Assembly (NCBI GenBank): GCA_946409635.1
Contig: CAMJXD010000014.1
Coordinates: 1 to 33,946, forward strand
DNA length: 33,946 bases
From: an uncultured Prevotellaceae bacterium
GTDB lineage: Bacteria; Bacteroidota; Bacteroidia; Bacteroidales; Muribaculaceae
Reading direction: 5' to 3'
In this document: positions 15,086 to 22,696 of the stretch, piece after piece
How the letters are laid out: each line of letters starts with the position of its first letter
Position numbering within the stretch: the stretch's first letter is position 1
Made by a program: the position numbers and the translations under genes
Notes under the pieces: model-generated
Told to the model about the DNA's origin: nothing
Databases searched by the model: none
Seen by the model: only the letters and a program-made list of their open reading frames with translations

Positions 15086-16576
15086 ATGAAGCGATTACCA
15101 CTACTCATATTCATCATCTTCATGACCATGAAGGCTATAGCTGCAGCCGATGCCGATTCGGCCCTGGTTGAACACACGACGCTGGCCCGGGTGGTCGGCG
15201 GCCAGGCGCTGCGCAATCCGGCAGTTCACGGCGATGCCTACCAGCGGGCCTTTTCGCAGTTGGCCCTGGGCATCGACCTGCAGCGGCAGTCGGTAGCCTT
15301 CACACCCCAGAAGGGCAGCGGCTACACGTTGCCCTACCTCAAGGTGGACACCTACCATCGCCTGAACAATCGCTCCACGGTGTGGGGCGGTGCCTCCTAC
15401 ACGACAGGCAAGCAACACCGTGTGAGGTGGAACTCTACCAGCGACTATGAACTGTTGCAGCCCTACGTCCTTGCCGACACGCTGGGCGGAGACACCCGAC
15501 GTGAGCGATATGCCATATCGGGCGGATATGCCACAGCCATCAAGCGCTGGACGCTGGGCGCCGAGATGCTGGTCAGGGCCGAGCAGGAGTATCGCGGCCG
15601 CGACCCGCGCATGCGTGGCATCGTCACCGACTTGACGCTGCGCCTGGGCGGTGTTTATCGGCTGGGCCGTTATTGCCTGGATGCCGGCATTGAAGCGGAC
15701 ATCTACAAGCAGACCAACAGCGTCGCCTTCTACCGCGAGGAGGGTGTAATACCCGAGTATCAGATGACTGGCCTGGGTACAGAGTACAATCGATTCTCGG
15801 GTGACAAGCGCAGCCTCTATTATGACGGTGGCGGAGTGGCTGTGCTGCTTCATGCCGCCCCGGCCATGGGCAGTGGCCTGTGGGCCGACGTCACCCTTGA
15901 GCAGCACCGTTATCACCGCAAACTCGCCGAATACAACTCCATGCCCCTCACCGACCTCTATAACGAGCACGTGGAAGCCAACTTAGGGTGGAAACGCGAC
16001 AGCCGATTGGCCGCCTGGGCCCATGTGGACTACACGCGCCGCACGGGCAATGAACACGTCGGTGGCATGTCCAATGCACGTTATTTTCCCGTCATCGCCT
16101 GCCTGACGATGTACAAGAGCCACGCGGTGGACGCCTGCGTGAGTGCACTCTATGGCAAGAAAGGCTGGAATGTGGTCATGGCTGCCGGCTACATTTCTCA
16201 AAACGAGCAGTATGTGTATCCTCATCGGCAGATGGACCGTGGCCATGCCTACGGCAGGCTGCAGGGACAATGCTTTGTGCACGCGACCTCCAGGCTGTTG
16301 CTGACCATCAATGCCCATGCTGCCTATTATGGCAACGTGGACGACAAGCTGCAGATGCCCTTTGCCAACATGGGCGAAGCATTCACCGGCTTGATCAGGC
16401 ACCAGCACAAGTTTGCCACAGCCAGTTATACCGACCTGGGTACCAAAGCACGAGCTGACTATGCTTGGAAAAAGGCTAAATATGGATTTTTTATTGAGGT
16501 GGGCGGCGGCTTGACTCTGTGCTCGGCCAGCGAACACCAGACGCAGTTTTTAAGCTCAATAGGTATTACATTTTAG
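15086..16576 (+). CDS. Outer-membrane beta-barrel protein, DUF6850-like
   Basis: A 496-residue protein with a signal peptide (MKRLPLLIFIIFMTMKAIAAADA). Alternating hydrophobic and polar strands rich in Tyr, Gly and Arg follow, and the chain ends LSSIGITF with C-terminal Phe, the usual barrel-assembly signal. The N-terminal segment EHTTLARVVGGQALRNPAVHGDAYQRAFSQL resembles the Bacteroidetes family I know as DUF6850; that name is from memory. The function of the family is unknown. A TTG at 15077 is in frame, but the ATG at 15086, one base after the preceding stop, is the better start. The tight spacing implies translational coupling with the small lipoprotein. It may be a second outer-membrane pore or a structural partner for the receptor. 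Confidence 0.8.
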   Translation: MKRLPLLIFIIFMTMKAIAAADADSALVEHTTLARVVGGQALRNPAVHGDAYQRAFSQLALGIDLQRQSVAFTPQKGSGYTLPYLKVDTYHRLNNRSTVWGGASYTTGKQHRVRWNSTSDYELLQPYVLADTLGGDTRRERYAISGGYATAIKRWTLGAEMLVRAEQEYRGRDPRMRGIVTDLTLRLGGVYRLGRYCLDAGIEADIYKQTNSVAFYREEGVIPEYQMTGLGTEYNRFSGDKRSLYYDGGGVAVLLHAAPAMGSGLWADVTLEQHRYHRKLAEYNSMPLTDLYNEHVEANLGWKRDSRLAAWAHVDYTRRTGNEHVGGMSNARYFPVIACLTMYKSHAVDACVSALYGKKGWNVVMAAGYISQNEQYVYPHRQMDRGHAYGRLQGQCFVHATSRLLLTINAHAAYYGNVDDKLQMPFANMGEAFTGLIRHQHKFATASYTDLGTKARADYAWKKAKYGFFIEVGGGLTLCSASEHQTQFLSSIGITF

Positions 16577-16614
16577 AATTACATAAATTATCAATTCACA
16601 CCAAAAAAAGAACA

Positions 16615-17853
16615 ATGAAAAAGTTAATGTTAAACAGCATCGTCATGATGCTCGCCATGGCCCTGTGCCTGACTTCCTGTAACAGTGATGACCCCATTCC
16701 TGTAGTCCCCACAACCGTTGTCTCGCTTGAGGTTCCTGCCAACCTCGAGGATGTCGTCCTGTCGGGCGCTAAGGCTACCCTGACCAACGTCGAGACTCAG
16801 CAGGTTACTACTATAGAAGCCTCGCAGTTTGTCAAGGACGAGAACGGTTACAAGATGATGTGCAACAACATCGAGGCCGGCACCTACAACGTCATCGTGA
16901 GCGGACATCTTGACTTCACCCTCAAGGGAGTAGCCGGACAGAAGGACTTTGAGGTATCGTCCGATAACGTGGTAATCTCGCCCACTTCCCATGACCTGAA
17001 GATGACCATTTCCACCTTCACGGCCCAGGGTGGTTTTGTCATCAGCGAGATTTTCTATACCGGCACGAGCACGCCCGAGGGCAAGTCCTACAGCGGTGAC
17101 CAGTACATCATCATCACCAACAACTCTGACGTTACCCTGTATGCCGACAGCATTGCAGTGCTGGAGTCGGCCTTCCTGACGACCACCAAGCAGGACTACG
17201 ATCCTGATATCATGTCGACCCACTTCTCGGTGCAGGCTTGCTACATGATTCCCGGCAACGGCAAGAGCGTTCCCGTTGAGCCCGGCCAGAGCCTGAAGCT
17301 GGCCATCAACGCCATCAACCACACGACCGAGCAGCCCAACTCAATCGACTTGAGCGATGCCGACTTTGAGTTCTATGACGAGACCTCTAACCCCAATTTC
17401 ACCGATCCCGACGGTGCCGCACCCAACCTGGACAAGTGGTATTGCTACACGGCCACGATCTATCAGTTCCACAGCCGTGGCTTCAACTCGATGGCCATCG
17501 CCAAGATGCAGACCAGCAAGGAAGACTGGCTGGAGAACTACGTGTATGACGCTACCTACCTGTTTGTGTTTGGCGATTTCTCGAAGGAGATGACCAAATC
17601 CGGCATCTACAAGGTGCCCAACGAGTGGATTCTCGACGGCGTGAACCTGAGTGTTGAGTCGGTGCGCGAGTGGAACGTGCTCGATGCGTCGATCGATGCA
17701 GGATGGACTTATTGTGGCAAGGTGGATCGCGACGAAACCCGCTTCAACAAGTCGGTTATCCGCAAGCAGGATGCCAGCGGCAAGTATGTCGACACCAACA
17801 ACTCAACCAACGACTTTATCCCCGAGGCCGCCGCTTCGTTGCTCAAGCATTAA
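16615..17853 (+). CDS. DUF4876-like lipoprotein
   Basis: A 412-residue lipoprotein: MKKLMLNSIVMMLAMALCLTSC places the lipidated cysteine at residue 22. Residues about 35-125 form a beta-sandwich whose TLTNVETQQVTTI segment matches the small lipoprotein at 14698-15084. Residues about 140-412 begin GGFVISEIFYTG and contain YIIITNNSDVTLYADSIAV, a lamin-tail-like beginning. They continue with YMIPGNGKSVPVEPGQSL, aromatic stretches and a C-terminal IPEAAASLLKH. I recognise this as the Bacteroidetes DUF4876 family, usually found beside TonB receptors; its function is not known. I start it at 16615, where the signal peptide begins, not at an upstream in-frame codon inside the barrel gene. It is likely surface- or periplasm-facing and may bind the receptor's substrate (inference). 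Confidence 0.82.
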   Translation: MKKLMLNSIVMMLAMALCLTSCNSDDPIPVVPTTVVSLEVPANLEDVVLSGAKATLTNVETQQVTTIEASQFVKDENGYKMMCNNIEAGTYNVIVSGHLDFTLKGVAGQKDFEVSSDNVVISPTSHDLKMTISTFTAQGGFVISEIFYTGTSTPEGKSYSGDQYIIITNNSDVTLYADSIAVLESAFLTTTKQDYDPDIMSTHFSVQACYMIPGNGKSVPVEPGQSLKLAINAINHTTEQPNSIDLSDADFEFYDETSNPNFTDPDGAAPNLDKWYCYTATIYQFHSRGFNSMAIAKMQTSKEDWLENYVYDATYLFVFGDFSKEMTKSGIYKVPNEWILDGVNLSVESVREWNVLDASIDAGWTYCGKVDRDETRFNKSVIRKQDASGKYVDTNNSTNDFIPEAAASLLKH

Positions 17854-17860
17854 AGCCCCG

Positions 17861-20668
17861 ATGAAAAAAGTAATTATTACTCTTCTTGCACTGGTGCTGC
17901 TGCCCTTGTGGGCGGCAGCCCAGTTGCCTCAAGACCCGTCGGTGCGTAAGGGCACCCTCAAGAACGGGATGACCTACTACATCCGTCACAATGCCAAGGA
18001 GGCAGGCCTTGCCGACTTCTACTTCGCCCAGCGAGTGGGCTCGATCCTTGAGGAACCCCGCCAGCGAGGCCTGGCGCATTTCCTGGAGCACATGGCCTTC
18101 AACGGAACCAAGAATTTCCCCGGCAAGAACGGCAAGCCCGGCATCGTGTCGTGGTGTGAAAGCATCGGCGTGAAGTTTGGCGCCAACCTCAATGCCTACA
18201 CGTCGGTCGACCAGACCGTCTACCACATCGGTTCGGCCCCGCTGGTGCGTGAGGGCATTATCGACTCGTGCCTGCTCGTACTGCATGACTGGAGCCACTA
18301 CCTGCTGCTCGAGGACGAGGAAATTGACAAGGAGCGTGGCGTGATTCACGAGGAGTGGCGCACCCGTCGAGCCGGCATGGCCGTGCAGCGCATGCAGGAA
18401 CAGGTGTTGCCACGCATCTATGCAGGAACAAAATATGAGGACTGCATGCCCATCGGCTCGATGGACATCGTCGACAACTTCCCCTATCAGGACCTGCGCG
18501 ACTATTACCAGAAGTGGTACCGTCCCGACCTGCAGGCCATCGTTGTCGTGGGCGACATCGATGTCGACAAGATGGAGAAAAAGATCAAGAAGGTTTTCTC
18601 GTCGATTCCTATGCCCAAACGTCCCGCCGAGCGCATCTATTATCCCGTGAGCGACAACGACAAGATGATCGTCGCCATCGAGAAGGATGCCGAGCAGCCC
18701 ATCGTGTTGTGCCACCTCTATCAGAAGCGCGACGCAACCCCCGACGGCGAGAAGAATACCGAGGCTTACCTGCGCAGCAGCTACATTGATGACCTCATTG
18801 GAGCCATGCTGGGCGACCGCTTTGCCGAGCTGCGTCAGCAGCCCGGGTCTCCCGTGCAGAGCGCATCGGGCCGTGCAAGCTCGTTCTTCATCAGCCGCAC
18901 CAAGGAGTCCTTTGCCATGAGCATCAGCTGCAAGCAGGATAATATCCTGGGCGGTATCATTGCCGCGGTGGGCATTGCCGAGCAGGCTCGCCAGCACGGC
19001 TTCACCCAGAGCGAGCTGAACCGTGCCAAGAGCCTCTACCTCAATGCGGCCCAGCGGCGCTATAACATGCGCAACGACTATCGCAATTCCCACTACGTGA
19101 ACAGTTGCGTGACCAACTTCTTGACCGGAGAGCCGCTGCTTTCGGCCGAATATGAGTTGGAGAACACCCGCCGCCTCGACCGCGAGGTGACGATTGACGA
19201 GGTTAACGCCGCCGTGCGAGAACTCATCACCGATCAGAACCAGGTCGTTGTCATGTATGCCCCCGACAAGGAGGAAGTGCGTCTTCCCGATGCGGGCCAG
19301 ATCGAACAGGTCATTCTGGCGGCCCAGCGCCTGTCCTATGCACCCTATACCGACCAAGTGCTTCCCGACCGTTTGCTCAGCCAACTGCCCCAAGCGGGAA
19401 GCATCGTCGCCGAGAAGCCCTACAAGCACGGCTTCACCGAGTACACCCTGTCCAACGGCATGAAGGTGTACGCCCTGAAGACCGACTACAATGCCGATGC
19501 CGTCTCGCTCGAGATGCAGGCTCAGGGTGGTACCTCGCTTTATGGCGATGAAGATATCCCTAACTTCAGTCTCATCTCAAGCGCTGTGACCGAGGCTGGT
19601 GTGGGCGACTATGACGCCATCTCGCTGCGCAAAATGCTCACCGGCAAGTCGGTGAGCGTGAGCCCGTCGGTGGGTAGCAGGGGTCAGAGCATCAACGGCG
19701 GCTCGTCGGTCAAGGACATAACCACTATGTTTGAACTGGCTTACCTGTACTTCACCTCGCCCCGTCGCGACACGACGGCCTTCAACGGATTCATCGAGCG
19801 CAACCGCTCGTTCCTGACCAACCGCAACGCTTCGCCACGGGTGGACTATAACGACTCGATCAGGGCTATCCTGTATGGTCATCACCCCCGCATGGCCCCA
19901 GTTGTGCAGTCTACGCTCGACAAGGTGAGCTATGACCGAATCCTTGAGATTTACAAGGAACGCTTTAGTGATGCCGCCAATTTCAAGACAGTCATTATTG
20001 GCAACTATGACGAGCAGCAGTTGCGTCAATGCCTGTGCCAATATTTGGCAACCTTGCCCAGTACGGGCCGTCAAGAACACACCAACTACAGCAACATCCC
20101 GTCGATTGTGGGCGGACAATCGGTCCACAAGTTCAGCAAGAAGATGGCAACCCCGCTAGCCAACGTGAGCATCTATTATAGCGCCGACGTCCCGTTCACG
20201 GCCCAGAGTGACCTGGAACTGGATTTCTTGAAGCGTTGCCTGTCGATAGCCTACACCGACTCGGTGCGCGAGGAGAAGGGCGGCACCTACGGCGTGAGCG
20301 TGGCTTTTGACTTGGTCCAGGACGACCAGCCCAATGCCACCTTCAAGATTTCGTACAATGCCGGCCCCGACCGCTACGAGGAGATCAACCCCATCATCTA
20401 CCAGCAGTTGCAACATATTGCAGCCAACGGCCCCGAGGCAACGAGCATGGACAAGATTAAGCAATATCTCATCAAGCAGTATGCCCAGTTGGCCATCACC
20501 AACGACTACTGGAACTACATCATCTGGCATGAGCTTGACGATCATGTCGATTTTGACCATGACTATTGCAAGATGGTGGCCAACATGAAGGCCAGTGACG
20601 TGCAGCGCATGGCCCAGCGCCTGCTTGACGCACAGCGGTGCATCGAGGTCACCATGTTGTCCGAGTAA
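17861..20668 (+). CDS. Periplasmic M16 zinc metallopeptidase (PqqL/FusC-like)
   Basis: A 935-residue peptidase with a signal peptide (MKKVIITLLALVLLPLWAAAQ). The inverted zinc motif HFLEH is at residues 73-77 in RGLAHFLEHMAFNGT. ERGVIHEE at 158-165 follows, holding the conserved glutamate pair that completes the zinc site. NAYTSVDQTVYHI and YYQKWYRPDLQAIVVVGDID are further M16 signatures. The second half (from about residue 525, FTEYTLSNGMKVYALKT) repeats the fold without the zinc motif, as in two-domain M16 enzymes, and contains EEKGGTYGVSV. Family members cleave peptides or small unfolded proteins inside a closed chamber; FusC and PqqL work with TonB receptors on imported ferredoxin-type or iron-related substrates. 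It starts seven bases after the DUF4876-like gene and is the last gene before a terminator. Confidence 0.92.
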   Translation: MKKVIITLLALVLLPLWAAAQLPQDPSVRKGTLKNGMTYYIRHNAKEAGLADFYFAQRVGSILEEPRQRGLAHFLEHMAFNGTKNFPGKNGKPGIVSWCESIGVKFGANLNAYTSVDQTVYHIGSAPLVREGIIDSCLLVLHDWSHYLLLEDEEIDKERGVIHEEWRTRRAGMAVQRMQEQVLPRIYAGTKYEDCMPIGSMDIVDNFPYQDLRDYYQKWYRPDLQAIVVVGDIDVDKMEKKIKKVFSSIPMPKRPAERIYYPVSDNDKMIVAIEKDAEQPIVLCHLYQKRDATPDGEKNTEAYLRSSYIDDLIGAMLGDRFAELRQQPGSPVQSASGRASSFFISRTKESFAMSISCKQDNILGGIIAAVGIAEQARQHGFTQSELNRAKSLYLNAAQRRYNMRNDYRNSHYVNSCVTNFLTGEPLLSAEYELENTRRLDREVTIDEVNAAVRELITDQNQVVVMYAPDKEEVRLPDAGQIEQVILAAQRLSYAPYTDQVLPDRLLSQLPQAGSIVAEKPYKHGFTEYTLSNGMKVYALKTDYNADAVSLEMQAQGGTSLYGDEDIPNFSLISSAVTEAGVGDYDAISLRKMLTGKSVSVSPSVGSRGQSINGGSSVKDITTMFELAYLYFTSPRRDTTAFNGFIERNRSFLTNRNASPRVDYNDSIRAILYGHHPRMAPVVQSTLDKVSYDRILEIYKERFSDAANFKTVIIGNYDEQQLRQCLCQYLATLPSTGRQEHTNYSNIPSIVGGQSVHKFSKKMATPLANVSIYYSADVPFTAQSDLELDFLKRCLSIAYTDSVREEKGGTYGVSVAFDLVQDDQPNATFKISYNAGPDRYEEINPIIYQQLQHIAANGPEATSMDKIKQYLIKQYAQLAITNDYWNYIIWHELDDHVDFDHDYCKMVANMKASDVQRMAQRLLDAQRCIEVTMLSE

Positions 20669-20696
20669 CCCCATCAAGTGGTTCAGCAATCTAGTG

Positions 20697-20724
20697 TGCC
20701 CCCATTATTTATGGGGGCATTTTT
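20697..20724 (+). terminator. Strong rho-independent terminator after the M16 protease gene
   Basis: TGCCCCCAT (20697-20705) pairs perfectly with ATGGGGGCA (20711-20719) around a five-base loop and is followed by TTTTT. It marks the end of the receptor-protease operon. Confidence 0.92.
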
Positions 20725-20748
20725 GTCATAAATACCAAGAAATGAGGA

Positions 20749-20779
20749 TTGCATGTTGCTATGGTGAGTGCTAATTTTG
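20749..20779 (+). promoter_or_regulatory. Promoter of the hemerythrin-LuxR regulator gene
   Basis: TAATTTTG at 20772-20779 matches TAnnTTTG, with a TTG at 20749-20751 at about the -33 position. The ATG is 23 bases beyond the box. The gene therefore has its own promoter after the terminator. Confidence 0.55.
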
Positions 20780-20802
20780 CGGGTAGATAAAAACATGCAA
20801 CG

Positions 20803-21762
20803 ATGAAAGAACAAAAGATATATGAGCCCGATGACAAGATGTTTTCACTTATCGGTGATAACTATAATCTGTTACAGGCATTGGGCAGCTTTGGCATCAA
20901 TCTCGGGTTTGGCGACAAAACTGTTAGGGAGACGTGTGAGCACAATGGGGTGGACACACACACGTTCCTGACAGTGGTCAACTTCACCATCAATGGCATT
21001 GAGGCCAACGACGATGATGAGCATATTTCGGTATTGACTCTGCTGCATTATCTGCAAGCCAGCCATGCCTATTTTCTCGACTTCCAGTTGCCGTACATTC
21101 GTCGCGAACTGGAGGAGTCGTTGAGCGAGAACAACTCGCTGGCGCAACTCATCATGAAATTCTATGATGAGTATGCCTACGAGATACGTTGCCACATGAA
21201 CTATGAGCAAAAAACGCTCTTCCCCTATGTCGAGAAACTTCTTGATGGACAGCCTGCCAGCGACTATAATGTGGAGACCTTCTCCAAGCATCATGGAGCC
21301 GCCGACCGCCAGTTGCGGGAATTGAAAATCCTCATCATCAAGTATCTGCCCCAAGATGGGCTACACAACAACCAGTTGACTGCCGCCCTGCACGACATCT
21401 ATGAGAACGAGCAGTGGCTGTCGCAGCACGCCATGATCGAGGATCATATCTTTGTGCCTGCCATTCGTCGCCTGGAGCATCTTGTCAAGCATGGCGACGT
21501 GACCCGTAACATCTCCAACATGGTGTTTAAGGGCGGCGGCAAGAACTCCTCGACACTCTCCAGCCGTGAGCGCGACATCATCATTGCGCTGGTCCAGGGC
21601 ATGTCGAGCAAGGAGATAGCGGCCCACTTGGACATCTCGATCAACACGGTCATCACCCACCGGCGAAACATCGCCCAGAAGCTCCAAATACACAGTCAAG
21701 CCGGATTGACCATCTATGCGATAGTCAATAACCTGATTGACATCAATGGCGTTAAAATATAG
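20803..21762 (+). CDS. Hemerythrin-domain / LuxR-type helix-turn-helix fusion regulator
   Basis: A 319-residue protein with two parts. Residues about 1-70 resemble the ScdA/DUF542-type N-terminus of di-iron repair proteins. Residues about 75-230 form a hemerythrin-like four-helix bundle with plausible iron ligands: His82 and His88, His131 and Glu135 in HMNYEQKTLFP, His163/His164 in KHHGAADRQL, and His209, Glu213 and His215 in QHAMIEDHIFVPA. Residues about 253-312 are a LuxR/GerE helix-turn-helix (LSSRERDIIIALVQGMSSKEIAAHLDISINTVITHRRNI). The architecture suggests a transcription factor sensing oxygen, nitric oxide or iron status through a di-iron site; related RIC/YtfE proteins act in nitrosative-stress repair. 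No transmembrane segment is seen. It has its own promoter. Target genes are unknown; the adjacent receptor-protease operon is an obvious candidate. Confidence 0.85.
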   Translation: MKEQKIYEPDDKMFSLIGDNYNLLQALGSFGINLGFGDKTVRETCEHNGVDTHTFLTVVNFTINGIEANDDDEHISVLTLLHYLQASHAYFLDFQLPYIRRELEESLSENNSLAQLIMKFYDEYAYEIRCHMNYEQKTLFPYVEKLLDGQPASDYNVETFSKHHGAADRQLRELKILIIKYLPQDGLHNNQLTAALHDIYENEQWLSQHAMIEDHIFVPAIRRLEHLVKHGDVTRNISNMVFKGGGKNSSTLSSRERDIIIALVQGMSSKEIAAHLDISINTVITHRRNIAQKLQIHSQAGLTIYAIVNNLIDINGVKI

Positions 21763-21769
21763 TCACCAC

Positions 21770-22696
21770 TCAGCACAATGACCTGGCTAGCAGTGTGAGG
21801 ACGAGCATGAACACTTCGGCCCTGCGGTTGATGCTCACGGCGGTGTGCATGTCACGGGTAGTCAATAAGCGGTCGTTCTCGCCTATGTAGGGTTTGTCAA
21901 ACAGTTGCCCAAAGTAGTAGTGGGGACCCCCAAAGCGGCAGTTAAGCGCACCGGCCAGCGCGGCCTCGGGGTAGCCGCTGTTGGGACTGGCATGGCGCCG
22001 ACCGTTTTTCCACACAAATTTAAGCAGTGACAATCGGCCAGTAGCAAGAATCATCAGCAGGGCGGTCAATCGGGCAGGAATGTAGTTGGCCACATCATCG
22101 ATGCGGGCAGCCCAGCAGCCGAAGTCCTTGTAGCGTTCGGTGCGGTAGCCAATCATCGAGTCGAGAGTATTGACCATCTTGTAGGCCAGCATGCCTGGAG
22201 TGCCCAGCAATGCGAACCAGAACAGCGGTGCTATTACACCGTCACTCAGGTTCTCGGCAAGGGTCTCGAGGGCAGCGGTGCGCACCTCCTGGGCCGACAG
22301 TTGGGACGTCTCGCGCCCCACGATGCGGGCGACCTGCTGGCGTCCCTCGTCCAGCGAGCGATCCAGCGCCAGGAACACCTCGCGCACCTCGCGAATGAGC
22401 GTCGTTCCAGCCAAGCAATAGAAAATGATAACGGTGTCGAGGATGAGCCACAAGACCATGTTGGGCACCAATCGTTTCATCCCCCACACGGCAAAAAACA
22501 CCAGCAGAATGAAACAGACGGCCATCACGGCCCCCTTGGCCATGCGGTAGCTACCCTTGTTGAGGCGATGCTCGCCCCACGAAATCATCTTGCCGAACCA
22601 CACGATGGGATGCGGCAAGCGTGAGGGGTCACCAAACACAAAATCCAGCAACCAGCCCAACAACAGCGGCAATATGAGTATCAATGCGGATGTCAT
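21770..22696 (-). CDS. cbiB: Adenosylcobinamide-phosphate synthase (CbiB)
   Basis: A 308-residue inner-membrane enzyme that attaches (R)-1-amino-2-propanol phosphate, made by CobD, to adenosylcobyric acid. Motifs: LLDFVFGDPSRLPHPIVWFGK at the N-terminus, ALETLAENLSDGVIAPLFW, AYKMVNTLDSMIGYRTERYKDFG, ARIDDVANYIPARLTA, and NSGYPEAALAGALNCRFGGPHYYFG. Several hydrophobic helices are present. It is last in the five-gene operon; its ATG overlaps the cobD stop as ATGA. Its 3' end lies seven bases from the convergent regulator gene, with no terminator between them. Confidence 0.95.
   Translation of the reverse strand: MTSALILILPLLLGWLLDFVFGDPSRLPHPIVWFGKMISWGEHRLNKGSYRMAKGAVMAVCFILLVFFAVWGMKRLVPNMVLWLILDTVIIFYCLAGTTLIREVREVFLALDRSLDEGRQQVARIVGRETSQLSAQEVRTAALETLAENLSDGVIAPLFWFALLGTPGMLAYKMVNTLDSMIGYRTERYKDFGCWAARIDDVANYIPARLTALLMILATGRLSLLKFVWKNGRRHASPNSGYPEAALAGALNCRFGGPHYYFGQLFDKPYIGENDRLLTTRDMHTAVSINRRAEVFMLVLTLLARSLC

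Noticed and set aside
15101-15970. 289-codon minus-strand frame
   Set aside because: It is antisense to the beta-barrel gene, which has a signal peptide and a C-terminal Phe; the antisense frame has neither.
17843-19429. 528-codon open frame on the minus strand
   Set aside because: It is antisense to the M16 protease gene, has low-complexity Val/Leu/Gly/His-rich composition and no recognisable domain; it is a by-product of GC-rich codon use on the other strand.
22210-22487. Several overlapping short frames on both strands with Arg/Pro/Gly-rich products
   Set aside because: All lie within cbiB, which is intact; the composition reflects local GC richness.
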